Origin: Phoenix dactylifera
Lineage: Eukaryota > Streptophyta > Magnoliopsida > Arecales > Arecaceae
Direction: 5' to 3'
NCBI RefSeq assembly: GCF_009389715.1
Contig: NW_024067676.1
Location: 439,501-503,500 of the forward strand
DNA: 64,000 bases
Of the stretch, positions 9,801-22,798 are shown one piece after another. Positions within the stretch are counted from its first letter, which is position 1. Every line of letters starts with the position of its first letter. The translations under genes and the position numbers were made by a program. The notes beneath the pieces were generated by a model. That model did no database searches. It was given only the letters and a program-made list of their open reading frames with translations, and was not told where the DNA came from.

Positions 9801-12740
9801 ATTCTAAGAACACTTTAAGGAAGCACTTAAAAACCAGGTGCAGATTCAAGATCCCAAGGAGTTTCTGAAGCAGGTAGATTACCCTAGGTAGAAGATTCCT
9901 GCTACCAAAGTTCGACTAAATCACAATTGCACTTGACCAATCGCTCAAATTGTGCCTCGAATCCAACACTAATTGTGCGCCTATATTAATGCAATGATTA
10001 ATAATTTCCAAAAACTACCTCATAAGGAATCGAATGCACAAACTTCATTTTTGAAGAATGATGTCATATCATAAATAATTTGTTAAGACCAGATAACATA
10101 AAGGTCGGTATACTTTTGGCCATTGATAGGCATTGATATCCTACCATTATGTCTATGATGTTATTGTTTAAATATGAAATATGCTATTTTGCTCACAAAT
10201 ATATATTTGACTAATCTTTCTATATTTAATAAATGTCATTATTTTGCTGTTATTGCTCACTATTTTTCAATAAAAGGCTTACAGTAATTGCCATGGCATA
10301 GTAATAAAGGATACAAAAACATATTTTTTAAGCCAAATAGGCTTAAAATAATGTTGTAGCAGTGGATGATTGTTTTGGGCTATGCTGTTATACAGCTAGC
10401 ATTTGGTAATAAAGTTATTATATAAATATAAACACTGCATTTCTTATCAAAAAATGATTCATAATAACATTACAATAACTGATGTGGTTTAGCTCCACGA
10501 CCATTATATAGCAACAATAGGAAATTAAGGTCAAGTGGTCAAATAGAAACACAAAAATGGGTTTTGCAGTTTACAAATTTTTTCTGTTGATTCTTTATAT
10601 CCTTGTTTTCCAAAACTATTTTTAAGGATAAGTCTAAGATAATATACTCATTAGAAATAGCAGAGAAACGAGTCACAACTTAAATAATGGCTGTTCTCAT
10701 GTGGTAATGGATATTGTAACAATTTTCAAGGCTCCTATTGATATAGAAAAATATAGGGGTGGTTTGAATTGTAACCTTTTGCAGTTTAATGTTCTGTTAA
10801 CAAATGCAGTTTGCCCCATTAACTATTCACAGAATAACATTATTACTTATGTTAATATTACTATAATTACTTGGAAGTTATAATCCGAAAAAAAAAAAAC
10901 AAAATTATCATCCGATAATATTGTTACAATCGATTATTCTGATGTTAATAAATGTAGTTTCCTACTTTCCTGTCAAAATGGTCAATAAGAGTTGTTATAG
11001 CGGTCATCATTTTGTTGTTTCAAAAATATCCAAAAACCTGACTAGGCAAAATGCCCAAGGAAACCACTGGTACAGCAGGTGAGCCATCCAACATATAGAC
11101 CTTCTTGCCCAGCTATGTCCAGGCCAAATAGGAATTACAAAAGCACTGCCTTATTAGAATAGGACCCAGGCCAATAAAATGGAAAAGCGACACTGGTGGA
11201 ACAGGAAGCAGGCCCACTAGTCGAAGAGGCAAGAAGAAATTCCTTTGTACCAGCAACTTCTGATGAAACAAAAGGAAATCGCATGGATCTGGGCAATCTT
11301 TTGCATGGTTCTCTGCATTACTCCCTTTCTACAATCCCTCCCTTTTCTTTCTATGGTTCACCCATTACTCGGCCATTTTTTGTGTGTCCTCTGCATTACT
11401 CCCTTTTTCACATCCCCTCTCTGTTCTCCCTATGGTTCTCTCCATTACTCCATTTTTTACACCCCCCCCCCCCCTCTTTCCTCTCCTTTTCCCATACCAC
11501 TCCTCTTCCTCTCTCCTTTCCTTTCTACTTCTCTACTTCCCAATAAAGCCCACAAGAATTACATAATACCAATTACATTTTATAACATGTGGTAACAAAG
11601 CTGTGTCATATTATGAAGCTTTAAGGGGATAGTCGAACAAAGATTAAAACATGTAACAACAATTTTATTAAACCTATTAGACTCCATGTAAGGGAGTTCC
11701 AATGATTGACAGGATTTACTTATGCAATCAACAAAAAAAAATGGAGTGACAACGAAGGCCAACATGTGGGTATTTAAACCCATGACAGGGTACCACAACA
11801 ATTTATATTCAGTGGATACTTACAAGAAAAGCATCTGATATATGAGTACTTAAAATGTTGTAGTGACATACGGGAGCAATGACAAGTGTATGCACTACTT
11901 TTGAAGAGCATGTGGAATTCCAAGCAGTGAAAAGTCACAGCCGCAAGTTTCTTTGAGTTGAATTCCCCAATGCAATGGTTCAGGGATTTTTTCTCTTAAA
12001 TTAACCGGATCATGTACTTGAATTAAAAATAACCATTTTCCTTTCAGAACCAGACGTGATGGCAATTTTTCATGATCTAAATGCAGGAAACTTTCAATAA
12101 TTATCATATTCACATGAAACATTCAAGTTTAGGAGAAGTTCCCTTGGAACACATTAGTAGAATATTAGCAGATGTGATGAAAAAGAAATGACTATTGAAA
12201 GTTGAATATCAGTAGAACGAGAATTTATTTAGAATAAGAAGGTCCACAAAATATAAAAACATTAGAAGAGGTACTCAAATTCAACAATCGACCATGAAGC
12301 AAACAAGAACCAACCAGGCAATATGATCATGTGTAGCTAAAAATTGAGAAAGATCCGAAACAAAAGTCATTCTTGCCAACATCACTATCATCCAAAAAAC
12401 ATCAAGCAAACTGAAGGAAACAAGGGCGCATTTTCACTATCATCATTGAAATAACAATATAAGAACCACCAGTTTCTAAAATTAAATCCTTGCTACCTGC
12501 ATTTCGAGCCCATTTGAGTAACAACTGACACGGAAGAGAAAATTAAACGGAGAAATCCTAATCAAAACCGAATCAGAAGGATATCGTATTGAATTAAAAA
12601 AAAAAGAAGCAATCTTGATGTTCGTTGTCGATTTACACAATTCAAGAAAGGTATTTGGAAGGGGTAGATACCAGCAACTGGGCCGAGTCGTAGAGGCCGT
12701 TGTCGAGAAGGGTGGTCATCTGATCCTTGGGAACCTCCAT
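6857..12740 (-). CDS. APC7: Anaphase-promoting complex subunit 7, first two exons (3'-partial)
   Basis: Exon 1 (12740-12672) encodes MEVPKDQMTTLLDNGLYDSA plus QLL and ends at GTATCT. Exon 2 (6925-6857) encodes GCFLVSSAITNIEANPYMKV plus ENL, between CAG and GTAAGC. Both are 23 codons and phase 0. Together they match the N-terminus of plant APC7/CDC27-like TPR subunits as I recall it. APC7 is a tetratricopeptide scaffold of the APC/C ubiquitin ligase, which degrades cyclins and securin. The TPR exons are not in the window: the gene continues past position 1, so intron 2 is longer than 6.85 kb and holds the full-length hAT element. Intron 1 is 5.7 kb and holds further family members. Only about 46 residues are seen, but the match and both splice sites make the call firm. 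Confidence 0.85.
7745..7985. repeat. Degenerate GGTACCG/CGGTTCG-rich block (hAT-family relic)
   Basis: The block starts with TAAGGTTAGCCGAACCGG, like the family end, and continues with GTACCGGT, CGGTTCCG and GAACCG words in both directions. A matching right end and a target duplication were not found. It is probably an old or internally broken member of the hAT MITE family, in APC7 intron 1. Confidence 0.5.
8131..8370. repeat. 120-bp tandem duplication
   Basis: Two adjoining copies of a 120-bp unit (8131-8250 and 8251-8370) begin with ggttagtggg / gtttagtggg and differ at only a few sites. No coding content was recognised. It lies between two hAT-family blocks in APC7 intron 1. Confidence 0.8.
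8648..9301. mobile_element. GC-rich hAT MITE, 654 bp
   Basis: The left end is TAAGTTCTGCCGTACCGG and the right end, read inward, is CATGGTTTGCCGAACCGG. Flanks gttttcat (8640-8647) and attttcat (9302-9309) share seven of eight bases. The interior is GC-rich with GCCACAAAGTGGCA-type palindromes and repeated GGGGAATC/GCGCGGGGCG words. Several overlapping frames are open simply because of GC content. It has the same ends as the 4.7-kb hAT element but no transposase. Confidence 0.8.
9310..12671. other. APC7 intron 1, remainder: no gene seen
   Basis: AT-rich intron sequence. The only notable parts are a pyrimidine-rich stretch at about 11,300-11,535 built of degenerate CTCCATTACTCC-like units, including a run of C at about 11,463, and A-rich runs. 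The open frames over the pyrimidine stretch look like low-complexity artefacts. Confidence 0.6.
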
Positions 12741-13143
12741 TTCTCGCTCCTCTACTGCCCTCTCTGGCAAATCGAAAGAGAAACAAAGAAGAAAGCGAAG
12801 AATTCTTAGGATCCGTGCGAACCCGAGCAAGCGAGGAGAGAGAGAGAGAGAGGAGCAAGCCCTTGTAAGCCTTTCTTTTGTTGTAAAAACAAAGCTTTTT
12901 CAAAAGTGATATATACCACGCCATTGCGCTCGATGAAAGCCTGAAGGGGGACGGCCGGATGCGACTTGAGTTGGGCCGTGGTTCCAAGAAATTGGGACAC
13001 GTTTTAGTCTCAAAATTCCCAACCCAACTAATCTCAAAGTTGAATTACCTTAGTGTTGAACATGTAAACCCAACCCGAACCCAAATCGGATCAGATTGAA
13101 ACAAACCCAACTTGAATTTTTCTGGCCTAACCCAATAAATCAA
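12741..13143. other. APC7 5' leader and upstream region
   Basis: Upstream of the APC7 start lies purine-rich sequence with a (GA)n run at about 12,836-12,853, probably 5' leader, then AT-rich DNA up to the Mutator-like element. No other gene is seen, and no clear TATA box could be chosen. Confidence 0.4.
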
Positions 13144-13474
13144 TTTATTTAAAGGTGTTTTGCATAAATATCTTTCTAAAATTTAAATTTGTATGAATAC
13201 TTTCTTAAATTTTATATTTATTTCTATACCCTCATAAAATACTGTTTCTGCATAAATGCTCCTAATATAACGGTTCTTCTAACTCCATTAATAAAAACCA
13301 TATTTATTTTAATTAAAAATAAAATAATTTTTTGAAATTATTTTTTTGTCCTCCATTGCGATCAATAGGGATTAATTTTTGAAAAGGGATAAGTACAATG
13401 GGATTCAAGATCCAAAAAAATTAGTAATAGAATATGGATATCGAGATAGGTTCCTATAGGATTGGATTTCCCCC

Positions 13475-13512
13475 TTTAAAATCGGACGTGAAGGTTTCCT
13501 CTCATCCGGCTC
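13475..13512 (-). other. Group II intron domain V-like segment (plastid origin)
   Basis: On the minus strand GAGCCGGATGAGAGGAAACC is followed by TTCACGTCCG, the hairpin shape and sequence style of a group II intron domain V. The surrounding 200 bp also reads like plastid DNA, but I could not name the intron. It lies inside the MULE-like element, next to the psbI piece. Confidence 0.5.
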
Positions 13513-13611
13513 AAGTAGTTACAGCAAAAAAAAGGGGCCCCGAATAATTCAAATCGAAGCAATTTGATGTCTGACTCGGGCCTATATGACATGACCGATC
13601 GATCCTGTTCA

Positions 13612-13782
<171 letters not shown>

Positions 13783-14002
13783 CTACCCATTAAGAGTATT
13801 TTAATCATTTTAATTTGAAACCGTTAATTTTTAACGCCGTTAAAATATATGGGTACATATGCAAAAATAAAGATAAAAAAAGGTAAAATAGCAAAACAAA
13901 CATTTTACGAGGGTATACATGTAGATATCAATTTTGGAAGGGTATTAATACAAAATTTGATATTTAGGAGAGTATTCATGCAAAAAAGCCCCTTTATTTA
14001 AA

Positions 14003-15909
14003 TATTCTTATGAAATATTTGTCTATTTTATTATTATATCTTTAACCCTATTGAATTATAGATTTCTTCGAGTGCATTTAAATAAGATGTGAACTACCCT
14101 TATGCTAGTCTTAGGAAAATTATCTGAGATATTTTTTTGATTAAAAAATGTGTATATAGTCTTAGGTAACCCAATTAATTTGATACAACTCAAGAGCTTA
14201 AGATAGAGATCGTCGGGCTAGCATTGGGACATATAGAGATTCGTTTGGATTAAGATTAATTCTTAGCGTAATTGAACCTACCCAAGCAACAGCTCCAGAG
14301 AGGTGTGCTGTCGAGTTAGGTTGGGGACCTATTAGGGGAATCCAATCTAAATTTTGACCAAGATCTGACCCTTCCATTAATCAAATCAAGTCCGAGTTTA
14401 TGTATGTATGAACCGTAAAACCTAAGGAATCTTAAGGGTTGAATACAAATCCATATGGGTCAGGTCATTGTCTTTTTATTTAATAGGTCATATGTGAAAA
14501 AGTAGGGGCAAAACTGATAATGAAATTATACAATCTATGGGATATTTGACATGTATCAAGTGAATCAGTAAGTTTGGTTAGGTCTAGATCATATCTAAGC
14601 ATGTTTCTACTCCACTTGGACCTAGACCTAAAACTTTACAGGAGTATATCTTGAGACCCATAGCTGACATCAAAAGTTAATAGGTTTGCATGGAGTCCAA
14701 GAAGGGTCTGTAGCATTCTAACCTAGAGGATTGAGTTGATGGTCACATTATGACACTTTTTTAGAATGCTAGAATGAAATTGGCATTCACTCTCCAACAA
14801 AAAAAATATCAAAATTGCAGGTATCTTAAGATTTAGTTCTATAAAATTGTAATTGATCGATATAAGCAAAAAGAGAATTTAATGGATAAATATGATCTCA
14901 TTAATAGGAGAAATATTAGAAGGTAAGCTTTTGAGCGCAGCTGTAAGGTTGCTTCATTTTAATTTAGAGACTAAAAATTTAAAATACAAAAATAGCATCT
15001 CCTTATGCAAGTGGAAGCTTGCGTATATTTGGCCTTTTTAGATTTTTATTAACATGAGAAAAATTGAGGATTAAGACTTTTGCAGCGAGAGAACCGGGGA
15101 TTGCATTCCAAATGGAGTTATGTCACGAGAGATGGAATGAGCATAGGATAGAAAGATGGGAATTAGCCCCTCCTAATCAAGAGAAAGAGAGAGACATCTC
15201 TATGACCCAATCTATGCATATATTTACCATGGTAATAATGTTTCCATAATCAAAATAAGATAAAAGTTGCCCATTTCTTTCTGCTGCCATCGGCCAGAAA
15301 CACAAATTCCAATATTATTCAACGCACCTAAGACGTAATTTTCTCTCTCGTGCATTGAATGTGTCACGTAAAACTAAAGCTTATAAGAGAATAGGAGTCT
15401 GGAATTGCCGCTTGGATTTACATAAAATTACCCAAAGCTCATGGCATGGCTCAAGAGGGCTCAAAAGATATCTAGTTGAGACTTTTGAAGGTGCTAAGTA
15501 AAATTGGCAAATGGGGTATAAGCTGATACAGATGAGATCAAAACTTTGTCATCTTGAACTCAATTTTTTTATTTAATAAATCAAAAATTCAAAACTAAAC
15601 CCGATCTCTTTATCAAATGCGTATCCATTCCAAATATATATATCTCAAACCAACCAATGTAACTTGGTTAATAAATATGTCAAATCAGTCTAAAAAAAAT
15701 TAAACAGATTAAATTAGTGTGTGTGCTAGGTAAACAAAACTACTAGCATGAATCTTGAATTGGTAATTAAAAGAGGCAAGATGAGAGGAAACTCCTCTTG
15801 CTAATGGCATCCCATTATTTCCAAAAAAAACACAGGCATCTCTATTTCTTTACTTCTTTTTCCTCTTTCCTTTCCACAAAAAAAAAAAAAATCCTCATGA
15901 GATTAGAGG
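14003..15909. other. Intergenic, nothing recognised
   Basis: AT-rich sequence without a coding frame, RNA gene or repeat structure that I could name. Confidence 0.6.
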
Positions 15910-17240
15910 TAAATTACACTTACACCCAATAGTATGAAAAATCTACACTTATCCCATGAGGTTTATTTTTATCCAATACTTATCCATAACTTAACATAAT
16001 ATTAGACGAATTGTTAACTTTTAATGGGTCCCAAATATCACGTGAGGAAAAATTTTAAAAATGACCAAAATAACCTTACAAAAACCTTCATAAGATTTAT
16101 GTTTACTACACTTAAACCCAATATTTTGTAAAAACCTACATTTACATCCATTTGAATTGACAACATTAGTGAAACTGTTTATCTATTGTAAAGGTCAAAA
16201 TTAACTTTATAAAAAAATAAGACTCCTCTTTCACATTTTCGACTCCATAACACTTCGAAGTATTACATTTTTAAAAGTCTTCTTCTCTTCGAGATCAAGC
16301 GGCAAGGAGTTACTTTTTGCTTCACTACCCTACCACAAGCGTCCCTTCTCGACGAGTGACCAACGACGAGCATCTTTTCCAACCGACATCTAACGACAAG
16401 CATCCTTCCCGACTAGCCTCTATCCTTTCTGATCATATTTTGTTCTCGCTTCCCCGCCCACCACATCATAGAGATCAGAGATACCGGTATATTATTTGCT
16501 AGTTTTGAATTCTATTTATTCAATATTGTAGATATGATTTCTTAACATTATTGCTATAAATGAGAATTACTATATCTACATATGGAGCTAAAATAGTTCT
16601 GGCAGCCTATCATCAAAAGGGTCCAAATCAGTACGTGCACGAAAACTCTTCTTTTTGGAGGATGCATTAGTTGCGATTCAATAGCTTAGCTTAGACCATG
16701 GATAGGCTAGCTCAAGCGACAAAACTCTTGATTTTAGTTCTCTGCAGCAGAAAATTTTAGAGGCATCTACTTGCTTGAGAGATCTAGATTACTTTTTTCT
16801 TAGCACATGATTCTTTTGTGATAGTTCATCAAGATTAAGCTCAGACCTATGATGCCTCACGACTATTCTCCTTCTTGGATTGATGTTATATCACTTAAGG
16901 CTAGTTTGGTCATTTTCTAAATTTTTTCTGACGTGATAATTAGTCCCATTTAAGTTAATGGTTTAATTAATATTTTGTTAAATTATAGGTTAAAATGTTG
17001 GATAAAAACAAATCTCAAAGAGATAAGCATAGATTTTTCAAATTTTTGGATGTAAGTATAATTTATGCCTAATCTTAAGGACTATTTGTAATTTACTCGT
17101 CACACATTAACAATTTTGACTTTTTATGAGGTAAACGGATTTACTAACATCGTTAATTTAATTGGGTGTAAATATAGGTTTTATAAGTTAGTAAGTATAA
17201 ATGTAATAAACGTAAACCCCATGGGGCTTTTATAATTTAC
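15910..17240. mobile_element. MULE-like non-coding element with interleaved inverted repeats
   Basis: The left side has segment A (15,910-16,080, starting GTAAATTACACTTACACCC) and segment B (about 16,090-16,190, with ACACTTAAACCCAATA). On the right the reverse complement of A comes first (about 16,900-17,100), then that of B (about 17,110-17,240). The order A-B-A'-B' is not the nested A-B-B'-A' of a simple element. The GTAAATTAC ends resemble the element at 47,058. No target duplication and no transposase were found. Confidence 0.5.
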
Positions 17241-17580
17241 TATAAAGTATTTTATGGATTCCAAAAATTATATGTTCCTTCTCGAATACAAAACTTGAAA
17301 TTCCATGAAACATAGTTTATATAAAGCCAATACACACTTAACAACTTTCTGGTGCTTGCCATAAACTTCTCTTTGATACATACAAAAGCAGCGATGCAAT
17401 ACATACCTCTAGGCAAATCAATATAGTTTTTAGACCATGATATTTATTAATATACAGTCCATGGCCAGCCGATACATACCTAGCAAATCAATCATCACGT
17501 CACTAAATACACACTATCATACAAATCCATATAGAGTTTCTACAATATAGTATTGGTATGTATCACTTGACCCTTGTCAC
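17241..17580. other. Intergenic, nothing recognised
   Basis: Short AT-rich spacer between the inverted-repeat element and the LINE 3' end. No coding frame or named repeat is seen. Confidence 0.5.
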
Positions 17581-17583
17581 TAA

Positions 17584-18131
17584 TTCTTTTTCTTTTTTTT
17601 TTGGTACAACGGCAGTTCACACATGCTGGGCGTGGGTGCAGCCAACAAAATCAGAAAAGAGAAGATAACACAAAGAGTGAGGCACCGACACTTGGTCACT
17701 CTAGGTGAAGCCTCCAGAATGGTGGGCCGCGAATAAAGGCACTCAGTCAGCCGCGCTGTTCGCCTTCCTGTAGATATGTGTGGTTCACGAGAGACCATCC
17801 TCGTCTAAGAGTCTGCGAACATCACATAGCAATAGGCTGGAACCCACGTCGAGCCCTCAACCCCAAATCCACTCTATTACCGTGGTCAAATTTTTCTTGA
17901 GCAGAATGCGGTCCATACCCAGCACCCACCTCACATAGATAATTCCCTCCCAGCCGCCCTAAGTTCAGCACTGACCACAGATGTGTCGAAGATCTGCCAA
18001 CCCCCAACCGCTGTGGCGCTGTCAGACGAGTATCATGGTCTCTGATGTCGAAGCCCACACCCCCAGTGCACCCTTTCTTGCCAACACTGTCGTCGAAATT
18101 CATCTTGAGAAAGCCAGAAGGTGAAGGCTCT
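17584..18131 (-). mobile_element. 5'-truncated LINE with RNase H remnant and poly-A
   Basis: On the minus strand a reading frame from about 18,104 (NFDDSVGKKG...GGVGFDIRDHDTRL) matches the start of the RNase H domain common at the end of plant L1-type ORF2. The 3' part in other frames resembles the usual ANSAADW ending of that domain, and the copy ends in an A-rich tail (T-run at 17,584-17,601 on the plus strand). Frame changes and stops show that it is dead. The 3' end, GTGAACTGCCGTTGTACC before the A tail, is shared with the copy at 49,079. Confidence 0.72.
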
Positions 18132-20185
18132 TAGGAAACCTACATGGTCCTAAACGCTATATGAGCAAAAGAGAAGCCTCAGATTTTCTCAGCCGGCCCC
18201 ATGGATGACGGCGTGGCAAACATAAGTATATGTATGAAAGAGATAAAGAAAAAAGATCGAGAGAGAGATTCAGGAGGAGAAAGAAAAGAGATAAGAGAAC
18301 TACAGGATGGATGGATTCATATATTTTTTTATAGAAAAAATGAAGACAGGAGGGACTCAGCTGGAAAAGTTTCTTCCCATCTTGCCTCTTTAGTTGCCCC
18401 TTCAAAATCCATACTAAAGGTTACATGCCAAAAAATAAGAGATCCTAGACGATCTTCTCTAGCATACGCTCCATATAATTTTTGTTCTTTTAATTGATTT
18501 AAATAGATTAAACAAGCAATTGGTCATGATTGTGTTGACTAAACAAGGTCAAAATAGATAAAACAGGTTAGAATTCTAAACCTTAATCCTATCCATTTAA
18601 TAAAGTTCAAATCAGGTCAACCCTTTTGCAACCTGGATTATTTATGTTTATCTCAAATCAATTGTGATTCAGCTGGACGGTTTGGCTCATAAATTGTTAT
18701 CCTTATTTTTGAATAGGTTAGGATCTAACAGCACCTAGAGCTACACTTTTTCTTAGGATAACAGAGATACCGCATTGATGTTCCAAGCTGTTTCCAAACT
18801 ATTAGATGTGATGTACCAATTATCAACTATTTACATACCAAAGATCATAAAATTTGAAAACCTCTAGCCCATAAAATAAGTGAGCAAAAAAACATATAAT
18901 ATTTTATAGTATTTAAACTATCCAATTTTTGCCCATAGACTAAGAGTTTCTAAATTACATAATTTTTTGTTTGTAAGCAGTTTAAATACAGTAAATTTTA
19001 TATAACAGTTTGGATCATTGATGTAGAACCTTCACCGTCCAATTCAAAAACAATATAACTCTATAAAAGTTACATAAAATGTACCTCAAACCTGATCCTT
19101 TTTTAACACACCGTCAAAGAAAAAACACTAGAAAGCAAATTCATGACCTAATATGGGCAGCATGTAACAATAAAGTAAGATGATCCAAGTTCAGAAAAAT
19201 TATAGGGGCATCAAGGATTATCATCCTCAAGCACAATTTTGAGAATGTGAACATTGGAGCTGCACTGATGATGATTCGACACCTGTATATGTGCACATAA
19301 CAAACCCAAGTTATTCAATTTGAAGAACTGCTAAAAGAAGCCAGCGTGATGGTGTTCATGTAATAACCGGTATGCAAGAACGAAAGAATCCCATATTCTA
19401 ATAGGGTTTGGTAAACATAACCAACAAGAAGGAAAGTAGACTGATAGAAACTATTCAGCTATAGCAACTAACAAGATTAGGCAATTTTCCAGTTGCCGCT
19501 CCACCCTCCGGGCTTCAACATTTTCTTTCCTCAATCTTTCAAAAATATTCCTTCTTTTCAGACTCAAATTCTTTGGTCAACCTAGGACTGGTTTATATAT
19601 GGCAAACAATAGTGATCAATATTATCTCATCACCAAGAAAATTCCCAAGCATAGAATACAAGGAATAAAATGGATTCAAATCCTTGGAGAGGCGCATGCG
19701 GACCTCAGGGTGACAAGCATGAGCTTGGCAAAGGTCTGAAGACATCCCTCAATGTCTCATACAAAGCAGTAATCTTTCACTCAATGCTCCATGAAAAAAA
19801 AAGCTCTGAATGTGAACTGCAGCCAAAAGGGTAGAAAGAACATTCAGTTTTACAATATACAGTAAGAAGTTGCTCAGGCAGTCACAGTCAGAGTTGGATG
19901 AAGGATGGTTGAATATAAAAGAAATATGAAAGAAATTCACAAAAGTAATGAGCCTACATACGGCTAACATCAACCCTTTTTTAGGTATATAAACATCAAC
20001 CTTTTCAAAAACAAAGAAAGCAGGTTCCGTCATAGATCCACAAGTCATTCATCAAGCAAAAATCTCAAGGTGATCATCTACCATCTTGAGTGGAGAATGA
20101 CCAACACAGACAGCTACAAAGATGGACTAATAAGAACAAACATATATCAGCAACTCATTCCACAAAGGGACAAAATAAAACAAAT
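18132..20185. other. Intergenic, no gene established
   Basis: A short coiled-coil-like frame on the minus strand near 19,490-19,560 (ERLRKENVEARRVERQLENC) and a frame near 19,690 look coding-like. They have no start, domain or splice partners that I could confirm. The rest is AT-rich and unremarkable. Confidence 0.4.
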
Positions 20186-20193
20186 GCCGTAAG

Positions 20194-20689
20194 CATGGTA
20201 TGCCGATGGTACGGGCCAGTACGAAACGGTCCGGCCAGCTACTGGTACGCTCGTGAAAATCGGTACGGGCCGGTTCTGTGCTGGAGACGAAGAAGATGAA
20301 GAGAAGAAAAGAGAGCGTGGGGAAGAGAGGGAGGGAGGAGACCCATGGCCGCCATCGGAGAGCCACAGAGGGGCGGCGGAGGGGGGGGTGGGGGGAGCCC
20401 GACAGAGGGCGGGGGAACCCGCGGGGCACGGCCGGTGCGGCCTCGGCCGCCGTGCTCCCGCGGGTTCCCCCACCCCCCAGCCTCCGCCGCCCCTCCGCAG
20501 TTCTCCGATGGCGGCCATAAGTCTCCTCTCTCCCTCTCTTTCCCGCGCTCTCTCTCTTTCTCTTCTTCTTCCCCAGCTCCGGCGGAGAAAAGCTAGCCGG
20601 TTCGTACCACCCAGTTCCGATAAGAACAGGAACCGTACCGGTCCGGTTGGCGACCGGTACGCCTACCGGATCCAGTACGGCAGACCTTG
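20194..20689. mobile_element. Foldback hAT MITE, 496 bp
   Basis: The ends are CATGGTATGCCG (left) and CAAGGTCTGCCGTACTGG (right, read inward). Flanks gccgtaag (20186-20193) and gtcgtaag (20690-20697) match at seven of eight bases. Between the ends the whole element is one long imperfect inverted repeat: arms of roughly 150 bp (GGAGACCCATGGCCGCCATC against its inverse GATGGCGGCCATAAGTCTCC) meet in a GC-rich centre near 20,440. All frames in it are artefacts of this composition. It shares its ends with the 4.7-kb hAT element. Confidence 0.82.
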
Positions 20690-20697
20690 GTCGTAAG

Positions 20698-22798
20698 TTT
20701 CCTTCTATTAACATTCTCTAGATAACCATTTTACAGAGAATTTTCTAACATATCTACAAATAAAGAATCTTTTATATAGAATGATGAAATAACCGTAAAG
20801 CCACTGTAAATTCTGCAATCTATTTGCAGCAAAATAGCTGTAAACTGCTTTTTCATTTACTCGTCATAGAGTTAATTTAATTTTGCAATATAATATCCAA
20901 CCCCAATACTACTGGTGATCTTTGCTAAGCATCTTAGTAAAAGACTAGGCCCGCATACTGACCATCTTGTTGTGCTGCAATACAACATAATTCACTATGA
21001 CAATCTGAAACGCACTGGAGATCACTATGCTCAAGATCAAGGACAAAAGGACATTGTTTTAAGGTATATGATGACTGTGAATTTCATTGTAAGACAACTA
21101 ATTGTTGCAAGCTAATAATTAACCGAAACAATTTAGTGAAATTGTAGGCTTGCGAGTTGTTAATCTCACTGTTGTCTTATTACTGAGGTACCAATAATTG
21201 AAAGAACAAGATAAAATTTTCTCCATACCGAACTTGGGACTTCTTTGAATAATGAATGATAACAATTCACTTGGACTATATTTGGCTCAAACAAGTGATA
21301 CAAAGAAAATCATATACCTATGAAAAAAGGGGGTTCATCTATATGGATGCAAATGCAAATTAAAGCAGCACTTTAGCAGATAATGAACTTTGAGATCCAA
21401 ATCCTGATATGACTTCACTTGCAGATCTTTGCCCAATTTGATATTCATATGATATGTATTTGTGTATATAGTGAGATGCACACATATCTATGTACATGAA
21501 TTCTGTATCAGCCATGCATATAAGAGATAAGAAGGGTGTGACAAAACTCCAGAATTAAGTCCCAGCCATTAGGAGTTTAGGACTGTTATCTAAGTCCTGA
21601 TACAGAAAAAGGAGACTGAACCATGATCAGGAAGCACAGTGAAGGAGCCAAAACAAGTATGAAACTGCTTGAGCATGAGAATTTTATTTACATGCTCGAT
21701 CAAACCAAAGCTCCATGTAATTAAAGATTCAGAAGGAAATGGTAATCTTATACCCTCTGGTGTTTCAAATCATATGCTACAAATTAGACCATGATGACAC
21801 AAATCTTCAGTCTACACACGAGAATAACATCAAGTCAACAATGTGGAATCCAAAATCAGGTGGTAAGTTCATGAAACCTGAGCTTAATTTTTACCATAAG
21901 CAAATAAACTTTATCATACATAAAGATTAAATCACTCACGGATAGTAATGGATATCATGATGATTTATGTGACAAACAAGAATCGAGAAACCATGAATCA
22001 AGCATATGACTATTTTAGTCTAGTCGTTAGAATTAGTCTAATCCTTTACAATATTATTCATTCAAAACATGCATCTAAAACCAAAACTCCATTGCAAGTC
22101 CTTGACTTATTATTCATTCAAAAGCTAAACTTAAATGTGGCTGTAGATAGAATAAAAATCTAATCTTTCCTACCCAGGAGAATCAGAGCTAAATGATAGA
22201 TCTTTAGTAACTTGGAGACTAAATATTGCTGTGAAATCTTAAGGAATAATCAACCATTTCAAAGGGAAAGTTCCTCATAAAGATAATACTCAAGTAGCTT
22301 TTATTAATTATTCACAAAAAGCATTCACAGAAAGTGATCAGAAGTGTGTTCTTCTTTTCCCAAAACAGAAAGGTGCTCATAAAGCATTTTTAGTTCAGAT
22401 AGTGGCAAACAGTAACGGGCTGATAGAATTAGCAGCACATAAAAAGGTGCAAACTAATCCCCCTACTTTGATTTTTGGCAGCTATGGGTATCATGTTAAG
22501 CTCTCAAAGTTTCTAAAGCATATTACAGAACTTTCAAAACAAAAAATAACAATTTCAACTAATAACTGCAGTTCACATTGTCAAACCAAATGACTAATCA
22601 AGGATTCAGGCTAATCCATTTCCAGAACATTGAAAATCTGATAATATGAACCACATTTTCAGGCTAAACCAAATGATTAATAAAGGATTCACAAGTACAG
22701 AGTCCAAGACTTAAAAAACAATAATTTTACCCTAAACAATAACAAGAAGAAGAGTAGAGTAGAAAACCTCAAATTTCTGCACGAGTCCTCACCAAGAA
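20698..22798. other. Intergenic and YIP 3' region, nothing else recognised
   Basis: AT-rich DNA with short frames only. The last few hundred bases before 22,798 should include the 3' untranslated region of the Yip1-family gene. No tRNA, repeat array or conserved coding segment was seen. Confidence 0.5.

Noticed and set aside
11196-11595. Pro/Ser/Leu-rich plus-strand frames in APC7 intron 1
   Set aside because: Pyrimidine-rich low-complexity DNA open in several frames.
20127-20714. Proline/arginine-rich frames on both strands
   Set aside because: They lie in a foldback MITE; each is the mirror of the other arm.
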